This document shows positions 44,377-52,044 of a stretch of 64,000 nt of DNA, one piece after another. Position numbers and translations under genes: made by a program. The stretch's first letter is position 1. Each line of letters starts with the position of its first letter. The notes beneath the pieces were generated by a model. The model saw only the letters and a list, made by a program, of their open reading frames with translations, was not told the DNA's origin and made no database searches. This DNA is from Caryophanales bacterium UBA4278 (lineage in GTDB: Bacteria > Bacillota_I > Bacilli_A > RFN20 > CAG-826), in NCBI GenBank assembly GCA_002395065.1, contig DGVS01000006.1, positions 1-64,000 on the forward strand, written 5' to 3'.

Positions 44377-44413
44377 AAAGAGGTAGTTTTATAAATCTGC
44401 CTCTTTTCTATTT
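44377..44413 (+). terminator. Terminator after the DUF1016 gene, overlapping the next promoter
   Basis: AAAGAGGTAG pairs with CTGCCTCTTT using one G-U pair; TTTTCTATTTT follows. The -35 region of the following ABC gene falls on its right arm. Confidence 0.85.
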
Positions 44414-44416
44414 TGT

Positions 44417-44431
44417 GTGTATAATATACAC
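44417..44431 (+). promoter_or_regulatory. Palindromic -10 region of the MacB-like ABC gene
   Basis: A perfect 15-base palindrome, GTGTATA-A-TATACAC, contains the TATAAT -10 (44420-44425). It ends three bases before the ATG. A dimeric repressor bound here would block the promoter directly. Confidence 0.6.
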
Positions 44432-44433
44432 GT

Positions 44434-46818
44434 ATGATTGTTGTTAAAGATTTAGTTAAGAAGTTTAAATCTCCTAACAAGGATGAAGAAATCGTCGCAT
44501 TAGACCACCTTTCTTTAGTCTTGCCTGATAAAGGCTTCATTGCTATTTATGGCGCCTCTGGCTGCGGTAAATCCACGTTATTAAATGTTTTAGGTGGTTT
44601 AGATCTTGCTGACGAAGGTGAAATGATCGTTAATGGTCGTAACACCTCGAAATTCTCAAAAGGAGATTGGAACTCTTATCGAAACCAAGAAGTCGGATTT
44701 ATTTTTCAAAACTATTATCTTCTTCCACATCTAACTGTCTACGATAACATCGCGATCACCCTTCAAATGTCCAAACAAACCAAGGACATGTCGAAAAAGA
44801 TCCGCGATGCGTTAGCAGCAGTCGAACTAAATAAATATGAAAAACGCTATCCAAAGCAACTTTCTGGTGGCCAACAACAAAGAGTTGCTATAGCAAGAGC
44901 GTTAATCTCTAATCCAACAATCATTCTTGCAGATGAGCCAACAGGTGCGCTTGATGAAAAATCATCGAAGATTGTCATGCGTACTTTAAAAGAGATTTCC
45001 AAGGATCATCTTGTTGTGATGGTAACTCACAACGAGCGCATGGCAAAGGAATACGCCGATAGAATGATTGAGATTTCCTATGGAAAAATCATTTCTGATA
45101 ACGAATTAACAAGCGAAAAGAAGATTAGTGAAAACAAAGAACCATTAAAAAGAGTTCATCTTCCTTTCCTTACATCATTAAAGTGGTCACTGCGTAACGT
45201 CGTTAAGAAAAAAGGTCGTTCAATTCCAATCGCGATTGCAACAGCGATTGGTTTGGCCTGTGCTGGACTTGTTTTATCAATGTCAAAAGGTGTCAACGAT
45301 TTCGTTGCAGAAGCCCAAAAGAATGCCATTGGAGACTATCCGGTCTATGTTACTTGTTATCCAAAATCATCAAGCGAATCCAACAAAGATTTGTTAACCG
45401 AATTTCCAGATATTGATGAAATCATTATTGAGAAATCGGATTATGAGGTGCAAGAGCATTATGTGTCTATGCAACAAGACTTCATGGATTATATGCAGAA
45501 GATGCCAAAGAGTTATTACACGATTCCGCAATCGAATAAATCTTTAACATTTAACCTATTCGCAAACCCATCCCACGATTCATATGAAAAAGTGTCATCT
45601 GGTTCATATACAATGTCAATCGCTCCAAGTGATGACTCATATAAATTTATTAAAGAACAATACGATATCCTTGCTGGTCATCTCCCAGAAAACAACCATG
45701 ATCTAACACTTGTGTTAGATACATATAACCGAATTGATCTTGGTTATTTAAATAATATGGGTTTTGATACCAGTGGAGACAACATTAAGTTTGATGATAT
45801 TTTAGGTTCAAAAGAATATCGCGTTGTTTCAAATGATGACTATTATGAAAGAGAAGCGGAAACCAAAGCAGGATACGAAGGAAAATATTATTACACACCT
45901 AAAGGCGACTCCTCATATAAAGACCTATACGAAAACCACTTCTTCCATTCGATGAAGATTACTGGAATCATTCGCCCAAAGAAAGATTCCCCAAACCCGT
46001 TATATAAAACAATTCTTCTTTATCACCCAAAATTTTTAGATGAAGTCATTAAACCAAATAATGATACGTCTCAAATTGTGCTTGATCAGCTTTCTTATGG
46101 AACAAGTTATAACACCTTCTATCGTTCAAGAGAAAAATTTGAAGATACTTATTCAAGCGGTTATGCGATTACCGCTCAATACCAATATGAATCGCGTTTA
46201 ATTGATATTGGATACAAAGAAAGAATTACATCTCTTTACTTTTACACTGATACCTTTGAACAAAGAGCAAACATTATTGATTATGTTGAGCAATATGTGA
46301 AGAAGATGGGAACAGATAGCGAAATCGTTTTAAAAACAAAAGATTATCTAGAAACAGTCACATCAGCGTTCTCAGCCATTGCATCAACGTTCTCTTCTGT
46401 CATGCTTATTTTCTCGCTTGTTACAATCCTTGTTGCGATCATTTTAACCGCAATTCTCACATATATTTCGGTAAATGAGAGAAAACGAGAGATTGGATTA
46501 CTTAGAAGTTTGGGTGCGCGGCGCGTTGATATTTCGCTGATGTTTATTGCTGAAGCAGGTATTATTGGTGTTGTCGCCGGATTGCTTGGAATCGGCCTAT
46601 GTTTTGCCTTTGCCCCGATTGTGGCACAAGTAGTCGTGAGTCTTATTAAAGGTGCAAACATGAAGATTCTTACACCAGATGTTTCAACATTCTCTACTAT
46701 TCAACCTTGGATTATTCCAATGCTATTTGTTGCTGCCATCCTAATTGGCGTATTGGCTTCGCTTTTACCAGCTATTCATGCCGGAAAGAAAAAACCTGCC
46801 GATATTCTAAAAGAATAA
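44434..46818 (+). CDS. MacB-like ABC transporter, ATPase-permease fusion
   Basis: A 794-residue protein. Residues 1-225 form a LolD/MacB-type ATPase: Walker A GASGCGKST, Q-loop FIFQNYYLLP, signature LSGGQQQRVAIARAL and Walker B ILADEPTGALD. A membrane helix near 265 follows, then a large extracytoplasmic domain (about 290-640) and three C-terminal helices with the FtsX/MacB motif (NERKREIGLLRSLGAR). Such proteins export peptides or sense antibiotics. There is no ribosome site before the ATG, and the -10 box ends only eight bases upstream, so the mRNA is probably leaderless or nearly so. Confidence 0.9.
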   Translation: MIVVKDLVKKFKSPNKDEEIVALDHLSLVLPDKGFIAIYGASGCGKSTLLNVLGGLDLADEGEMIVNGRNTSKFSKGDWNSYRNQEVGFIFQNYYLLPHLTVYDNIAITLQMSKQTKDMSKKIRDALAAVELNKYEKRYPKQLSGGQQQRVAIARALISNPTIILADEPTGALDEKSSKIVMRTLKEISKDHLVVMVTHNERMAKEYADRMIEISYGKIISDNELTSEKKISENKEPLKRVHLPFLTSLKWSLRNVVKKKGRSIPIAIATAIGLACAGLVLSMSKGVNDFVAEAQKNAIGDYPVYVTCYPKSSSESNKDLLTEFPDIDEIIIEKSDYEVQEHYVSMQQDFMDYMQKMPKSYYTIPQSNKSLTFNLFANPSHDSYEKVSSGSYTMSIAPSDDSYKFIKEQYDILAGHLPENNHDLTLVLDTYNRIDLGYLNNMGFDTSGDNIKFDDILGSKEYRVVSNDDYYEREAETKAGYEGKYYYTPKGDSSYKDLYENHFFHSMKITGIIRPKKDSPNPLYKTILLYHPKFLDEVIKPNNDTSQIVLDQLSYGTSYNTFYRSREKFEDTYSSGYAITAQYQYESRLIDIGYKERITSLYFYTDTFEQRANIIDYVEQYVKKMGTDSEIVLKTKDYLETVTSAFSAIASTFSSVMLIFSLVTILVAIILTAILTYISVNERKREIGLLRSLGARRVDISLMFIAEAGIIGVVAGLLGIGLCFAFAPIVAQVVVSLIKGANMKILTPDVSTFSTIQPWIIPMLFVAAILIGVLASLLPAIHAGKKKPADILKE

Positions 46819-46822
46819 AAAG

Positions 46823-48172
46823 ATGAAATTTGATCGAGTAAAAGGAAAATGTGTTGACCTCTCCTTTGAAGGAAAAGGTGTGGTAAAGCTTTCTTATGGC
46901 ACAGTCTTTGTTGATGGATTATTTCCAGGCGAAGAAGCAGAAATTGAAATTCAATATAAACGCGCTGGTAATTATTTTGGAAAAGTATACCGTTTGATCA
47001 ACAAATCACCAGATCGAATTCAACCTCGATGCGGTGTTTGCACTGCTTGTGGTGGATGTCAACTTCAACAACTTTCTTATCCTGCTCAATTAGCTTATAA
47101 ACAACATAAAGTTGAAGATGCTTTAAGACGTCACGATTTGAAAAATATTCATGTTTTACCTGTGATTGGTATGGAAAATCCTTATCAATACCGTAATAAA
47201 ATTCAAGTTCCAATTGGTCGCGATCAACATGGACATATTGTTTCCGGATTCTATCGACAGGGCACACACAAAATCATTCCAATTGACCAATGTATGATTG
47301 AGGACGAACGTTCTTCAAAGATTATTTTTACAATTAAGCAATTAATGAAGGAATTTAAGTACGCTCCTTATGATGAAGACCAACAAACAGGCTTAATCAG
47401 ACATGTCTTAATTCGAACATCTAAACATTATGATGAGATTATGGTGACTCTAGTTACTAGACTTGATGAATTTAAAGGCAAAAACAACTTTGTGAAAGAA
47501 CTTGTTAAGCGTTGCCCAAACATTTCAACAGTTATTCAAAATATTAATCACCGAGATACAAACGTTATTCTTGGAGAAAAAGAAAGAGTCTTATATGGTA
47601 GTGGACAGATTAAAGATTCTATTTTAGGAGTGGACTTTTTAATCTCTTCAAAATCATTTTTCCAGGTTAATCCTGTTCAAGTTGAAAAACTCTATCAAAC
47701 CGCGCTTGATTTAGCAAAAATAACCAGCAATTCTAAGGTATTTGATGCTTATTGTGGAATTGGAACAATTTCATTAATCGCTGCAAAACACGCACAAAAT
47801 GTCGTTGGAGCAGAGATTGTTAAAGAAGCGATTATTGATGCTAAAAGAAATGCTAAATTAAACAAAATTAATAATGCCGAATTCTATGTTGGAGATGCTG
47901 GAGAGATTTATTCTAAACTCCGTTATGAAGGAAGAAACTTCGATTGTGTTTTTGTTGATCCTCCACGAAAAGGATTAACTCCTGAATTTATCGAATCTCT
48001 ATTAAAAGAGGAACCTCCAACAATTTGTTATGTTTCATGTGACCCAGAAACACTTGCACGTGATTTAAAACTACTTTCTCAAAAATACTTGATTTCAGAT
48101 ATTCAACCAGTTGATATGTTTCCAATGACTTTTCACGTTGAAACTATTGTGGAATTAGCCTTAAAGAAATAA
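46823..48172 (+). CDS. 23S rRNA (uracil-5-)-methyltransferase RlmD/RumA-type
   Basis: A 449-residue RNA m5U methyltransferase. An N-terminal TRAM domain is followed by the Fe-S cluster cysteines (CGVCTACGGCQLQ). The C-terminal class I methyltransferase has FDAYCGIGTISL, the PPRKGL motif and the catalytic Cys in YVSCDPETLARDL. It could modify U747, U1939 or both, as RlmCD does in Firmicutes. It begins four bases after the ABC gene, so the two are cotranscribed. Confidence 0.92.
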   Translation: MKFDRVKGKCVDLSFEGKGVVKLSYGTVFVDGLFPGEEAEIEIQYKRAGNYFGKVYRLINKSPDRIQPRCGVCTACGGCQLQQLSYPAQLAYKQHKVEDALRRHDLKNIHVLPVIGMENPYQYRNKIQVPIGRDQHGHIVSGFYRQGTHKIIPIDQCMIEDERSSKIIFTIKQLMKEFKYAPYDEDQQTGLIRHVLIRTSKHYDEIMVTLVTRLDEFKGKNNFVKELVKRCPNISTVIQNINHRDTNVILGEKERVLYGSGQIKDSILGVDFLISSKSFFQVNPVQVEKLYQTALDLAKITSNSKVFDAYCGIGTISLIAAKHAQNVVGAEIVKEAIIDAKRNAKLNKINNAEFYVGDAGEIYSKLRYEGRNFDCVFVDPPRKGLTPEFIESLLKEEPPTICYVSCDPETLARDLKLLSQKYLISDIQPVDMFPMTFHVETIVELALKK

Positions 48173-48593
48173 TGCCTGTCTAAAAGTTTTTTAATACCTT
48201 TAGTTCTTCTAAGTTCGATAAATATTTTTCTTGCTATTTACACCTTTTTGCAAGGGTTTTGATTAGCAATTTACACCTTTTTACAAAACTAAATTTTGAA
48301 GATTCTTTTTGCAAATAACAATGTTATTTGTTTATGTTTATCGGTCGGTCGACATGTAAAAATATTCCTAAATTATTATGGATTATAAATATTGCAAATC
48401 ACTCCGACAAAAGATTACAAATTAATCCAGCGCACATTGTTTTTTTATGGCTATGTACTACGCTGTGCAGAGCATATAAAATTAACGCAATTGTAAAATT
48501 TAGTCGAAAAAATTTTGGGGCAATTATGAAACGTTTGGTTTAAAATTGAAAAAACACTATGCCCCGATTTGATTAAAATGAAATTGCTTTTCG
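48173..48593. other. Gene-free AT-rich region with a direct repeat
   Basis: No credible gene. A diverged direct repeat of about 18 bases, ATTTACACCTTTTT plus GCAA or ACAA, occurs at 48236-48253 and 48269-48286. GGGGCA (48517) and TGCCCC (48560) could form a long-loop stem near the 3' end of the minus-strand AbiE-like operon. The composition is more AT-rich than the flanking rlmD gene. Confidence 0.5.
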
Positions 48594-49643
48594 CTATGAA
48601 TTTAATATTTCTATAGCAGTAACAGCGAAGTTATAAGCTTCTTGTTCTTTGTTTTTTAAAATAAAATTAATCTGATTATATGGTGGTTCTTTTAATGGAT
48701 CTTTATTTTTTATCTCAAGATTAAAGACATCAACATTTTTAATTAAACACGCAGATAAAAGCATTACTTTTGCTGCGTATATCGCAGTGCTATTCATGGA
48801 GAAAGAGCGATTAACTATATGCATCTTAATTTTATTAACTCCATCAACTAATTCTGGATAATCAGCTTTATTAAATTTGCCCCAAGATAGCAATGATAAA
48901 GCAGTATCAAAAGAATCTTTTAAAGAATCAAGAGGGGTTATATTTAAATTCCTATAAGCAATTTCTTCTTCCGCAATTTTAAAATATGTATCTCGAACGC
49001 CTTTGAAGTCTTTTGCAACATCAAACAAAGAAACTACATCATAAAATTGTTTAATTACTTCCAATCTTTTATCGTTAGAGAAATCTTCATTATGATATTT
49101 AATTCCAGTGGTGTGAGGAGCAAAAGCGCATAACTTATCACCTAATATCGAATCAACGGATGGTATAGTTACGTAATAATCTTCGCCTTCAGTAATTAGA
49201 AAGCCGTTATTAATAGGCTTAGTAATCGTTTTAGCATAGTTATTATCAGAAAATAAAACATCTAATAAAACAGTGATTTCTCTATTTTTGATTGGTGATA
49301 AATAAGTGAATTTGTAATGTTTTTTAGAAATCGATTTATTCGTGGTTCTAACTGATTCACTAACAGAAGTAAACGGAAATATACTAGCGACTTTGTTTAT
49401 ATATGAATCGATATCGCAGTCCTTATTCACTAGTATATCGACATCGGTACTTAATCTTTTAGGTAAATCAAATAAAAGCATTAAGCTAGAACCGCCTTTA
49501 AAGATGAATTTTAAATCAACTTTTCTAAGCGCTTCTACAAGGCCTATAGCAAACACTGTTCTTTGAGCAAGTTCAGGATCAACTTTATATTCTTTTATAA
49601 TTCGTTGAATGTTTTCTAAAGTGAATGTTTCTTTCTTAATCAT
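48594..49643 (-). CDS. AbiEii/AbiGii-type nucleotidyltransferase toxin
   Basis: A 349-residue protein of the AbiEii family, the toxin of type IV AbiE systems, whose characterised members nucleotidylate tRNA or other acceptors. The core is FKGGSSLMLLFDLPKRLSTDVDI, which provides the GS and DxD-like residues of the nucleotidyltransferase active site. Further on is VDSILGDKLCAFAPHTTGI, with a Lys characteristic of the family. It overlaps the antitoxin-like gene by eight bases and follows it in transcription, the normal AbiE order. Confidence 0.87.
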   Translation of the reverse strand: MIKKETFTLENIQRIIKEYKVDPELAQRTVFAIGLVEALRKVDLKFIFKGGSSLMLLFDLPKRLSTDVDILVNKDCDIDSYINKVASIFPFTSVSESVRTTNKSISKKHYKFTYLSPIKNREITVLLDVLFSDNNYAKTITKPINNGFLITEGEDYYVTIPSVDSILGDKLCAFAPHTTGIKYHNEDFSNDKRLEVIKQFYDVVSLFDVAKDFKGVRDTYFKIAEEEIAYRNLNITPLDSLKDSFDTALSLLSWGKFNKADYPELVDGVNKIKMHIVNRSFSMNSTAIYAAKVMLLSACLIKNVDVFNLEIKNKDPLKEPPYNQINFILKNKEQEAYNFAVTAIEILNS

Positions 49644-50346
49644 TAAAAATCGCCTCCATTGTCTTAGGCACTAAGAGTTTTAATTTATCTAATGCGTGCC
49701 TTCTTTTTGCGTAATTTTTTAATGTATCGTATCTTACTTTGTAATTGAACAATATGTCCTTGATCATATCGGGAACTTCTGCTCCTTCATAGAAGCAGTT
49801 AAGTGTAGCAGAACAAATCATATCGATTGCTAGTTTTTCTATTGTTATTCTTTTATTCTTTTTATCAATTGGGGATTTGCTAATTAAAGGCAAAATGATT
49901 ATTGAATTTTCCTCGATATATCTAAATACATCTTCCTTACTAGGATTCACTAATATGTTTTTATAGCCAGCATCTTTCAAGGTATTAAAGACGTGTTCCA
50001 AGAAGAACTTATTTACTTCTAGAATAACAACATTTCGGTTTATTAAATGATTTAAGAATTGGTTTAAAGTAGTGGCAGTTTCATAAATCACATATTCAAA
50101 ATTAGATGAATAATTATTCTTCATTAATTTATCAACTTTTTTTGCGATATTGCTTTCTATTTCATTATGAAAAGATTTACGCTTACCAAATACGTATTGT
50201 GTTTTCCCAACTCTAGAAATCTCCCCTTTATTTTCCATCTCCTCTATTTTGTTATATAAAGAAGATGACTTATATTTAGGATTAGATTTAAGAATTAGAT
50301 TCATTAAGTCTTCAGTACTATAAATTAATTCGCCGTTTACCACCAT
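49636..50346 (-). CDS. AbiEi-like antitoxin/transcriptional regulator
   Basis: A 236-residue protein. The N-terminal 60 residues look like a winged helix (SSLYNKIEEMENKGEISRVGKTQYVFG), as in AbiEi-type antitoxins, which repress their own operon. The C-terminal part (VIYETATTLNQFLNHL, then KRITIEKLAIDMICSA) matches the effector-neutralising domain of the wider family. It does not look like a close AbiEi copy. Position before and overlapping the toxin supports the call. Confidence 0.75.
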   Translation of the reverse strand: MVVNGELIYSTEDLMNLILKSNPKYKSSSLYNKIEEMENKGEISRVGKTQYVFGKRKSFHNEIESNIAKKVDKLMKNNYSSNFEYVIYETATTLNQFLNHLINRNVVILEVNKFFLEHVFNTLKDAGYKNILVNPSKEDVFRYIEENSIIILPLISKSPIDKKNKRITIEKLAIDMICSATLNCFYEGAEVPDMIKDILFNYKVRYDTLKNYAKRRHALDKLKLLVPKTMEAIFND

Positions 50347-50724
50347 ACGTTTATATTATATAACATTTTTGGAAAACAACCACTTTTTTATTTTTTTGGT
50401 TCAATTCCAAAAATTAAATGGCTAATAAGATCAGTAATTTGGAACGTGCAACTTCAAAAGGTAATCTATTATCTTATACACAGCTTATATCCTGGTAATT
50501 CTTCATTGTCTTAAGTATTTCTATAAAAAATGAAAAAGTCCTATGAAACAAATGACACGGATGTTTGTACTGGGAATATAAAAAATTTACCTTTAATTAA
50601 TAATATTATTTATCACCATATCCTAGATATCTACAGTATTAATATTATTAATAAAGGTAAGTTTCTTGGGCCACTTGACGACTCTTTTTTGTTGTGAAAA
50701 TGTATATAAAAAGGGCGAAAAACA
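50347..50724. other. Gene-free AT-rich region with a long inverted repeat
   Basis: No credible gene. It contains the presumed promoter of the AbiE-like operon (minus strand) at its left end and a 22/21-base inverted repeat at 50587-50608 and 50640-50660 (TTACCTTTA with TAAAGGTAA plus AT-rich extension, one bulged base). The right end precedes gene 50725. Confidence 0.6.
50587..50660. repeat. Imperfect 22-base inverted repeat
   Basis: The left arm begins TTACCTTTAATTAATAATA; the right arm is its reverse complement except for one missing base, with a 31-base loop. No T-run of terminator type follows directly. It could be a recombination site, an operator or a hairpin from a mobile-element end. 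Confidence 0.65.
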
Positions 50725-51297
50725 ATGAAAAGAATTAATGCTGATTTCTATACAGAAGACAAATATGTTGGACCTATACGTAAACGCAGGCATGTCTATG
50801 GTGAAAACGATACTTTATTTGCATATGGAATATATCCAACCAAAATAAAAAAAGAAGATCTTCCAGATTGGTACGTCTATGATTATTCATCTGGTGGATA
50901 TCGATATTTTAAAACGAAGGGAATTGTTGATTTGGTTTATATTCCTTGTTATGACAATCATCCACTAAAATATGATCGTCTTTACATCTCTTTTGACAAA
51001 AAGATAAACACAAACAATGTCGAAGATGGATGGTGGTTTAAGCAAGAAGAATACGATTATTTGATATGGAATCATCTAATTGTTGCTATTGTCAAAGGAG
51101 CAGAGAAATATTCAAATCTAAATGTCGATGATATTAAAAAGGCGATCGATTTAAAGCAATACTATTTCTTCGTAAGTGAAGATAAAAGTCAATGGTATAG
51201 ATTTTTTGAAGAAATAGAAATATCTGAAGAAGAGAAAACAAAAGTTAAGAATTATCAAATCATCGATTCTAAAATGTATATGAGTAAGAAAAAATGA
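50725..51297 (+). CDS. Hypothetical protein
   Basis: I do not recognise this 190-residue protein. It is rich in aromatic residues (Tyr, Trp), has no membrane segment, and contains repeated aromatic blocks such as DWYVYDYSSGGYRYF and EDGWWFKQEEYDYLIW. The ATG follows AAAAAGGGCGAAAAAC, a weak ribosome site. It overlaps the next gene by four bases (ATGA), so the two form an operon in the accessory block. Confidence 0.65.
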   Translation: MKRINADFYTEDKYVGPIRKRRHVYGENDTLFAYGIYPTKIKKEDLPDWYVYDYSSGGYRYFKTKGIVDLVYIPCYDNHPLKYDRLYISFDKKINTNNVEDGWWFKQEEYDYLIWNHLIVAIVKGAEKYSNLNVDDIKKAIDLKQYYFFVSEDKSQWYRFFEEIEISEEEKTKVKNYQIIDSKMYMSKKK

Positions 51298-51713
51298 AAG
51301 CAACAATAATAGTTAAAAATGCGATTAGATGTAAACACTGTGGCGATATTATCGAAAGTAAATATCGTCATGATTTTAAATTTTGTTCCTGTCAAAGATG
51401 TGCCGTTGATGGTGGATTAGATTATTTAAGAAGATGTGACACTATTGATGACTGGGAAGATCTATCGGAATTTAAAGATGTTGAAGTAACGCCTAAATAT
51501 AAAGTAGGTAACATCGTTGAATTTAAAGATTTTTTCTTTGGTGAGTTAAGGACTGGAGTCATTCAAACCACAGATACTTATCCAAATAGCACTGTTGTTC
51601 GTTACGACATTTTAGATGAAATAGAGCCACGACTATATAAGCGTATTAACGAAAGAGATATAGTTGGACTAGTAAAAAAATGTACAAATAAACACTGCAT
51701 TTTCTCAAAATAA
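51294..51713 (+). CDS. Small zinc-ribbon-like protein
   Basis: A 139-residue protein. Residues 10-45 hold a cysteine knuckle arrangement, CKHCGDIIESKYRHDFKFC followed by CQRCAVDGGLDYLRRC, typical of a conserved small family found in Firmicutes and phages (I believe DUF7695). The C-terminal half (KVGNIVEFKDFFFGELRTG) looks like a small beta-barrel. Function is unknown; phage or mobile-element origin is possible. Confidence 0.7.
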   Translation: MKATIIVKNAIRCKHCGDIIESKYRHDFKFCSCQRCAVDGGLDYLRRCDTIDDWEDLSEFKDVEVTPKYKVGNIVEFKDFFFGELRTGVIQTTDTYPNSTVVRYDILDEIEPRLYKRINERDIVGLVKKCTNKHCIFSK

Positions 51714-51754
51714 TTGGGTTTTAGCCGTGTTTTACTTTAAATTACGCCAACTCA

Positions 51755-51913
51755 TTAATTCTTTTCATCCATAAAACTTCTATCACGTTTAACTTTTGTT
51801 TCATGGCTTATATCGATAAGAAAGTACATCTTCTCTTTATTGATAACAATGACATTATTGACGAGTGAATCCACAACTTCTGAAGTGATCATGTCTGGAA
51901 TGATTCGCTTCTC
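51755..51913 (-). pseudogene. Possible C-terminal remnant of a serine recombinase
   Basis: A minus-strand frame ends at TAA 51755-51757 and is open for about 52 codons to an upstream stop. It reads RIIPDMITSEVVDSLVNN, then VIVINKEKMYFLIDI. This resembles the last segment of large serine recombinases or resolvases (a delta-helix then VxxIxVxxxxxixixf). No ribosome site or full gene is present. It could equally be a chance frame. Confidence 0.3.
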
Positions 51914-51956
51914 CTTTTAGAATTCCATTCATTATTGATAATCTTTCTTCAATATT

Positions 51957-51995
51957 TGTGGCACATTTGTGACAATGCATACGATAATCTATATC
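51957..51995 (+). promoter_or_regulatory. Triple-direct-repeat promoter of the nucleotidase gene
   Basis: Boxes start at 51957 (TGTGGC), 51968 (TGTGAC) and 51980 (TACGAT), with the same 11/12 spacing as at 14373 and 15564. The -35 TTGTGA and -10 TATATC (51990) are 17 bases apart. Confidence 0.68.
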
Positions 51996-52044
51996 TAGCA
52001 ATGATTAACATTGCTGATCGATTAACTTAGAGGATTTCAAAAAT

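Noticed and set aside
46344..46661. Minus-strand 105-codon frame inside the MacB-like gene
   Set aside because: It lies wholly opposite conserved FtsX-type membrane helices and has no ribosome site.
48231..48287. Direct repeat as plasmid or phage iterons
   Set aside because: Only two diverged copies, no replication gene nearby and no DnaA-box cluster seen.
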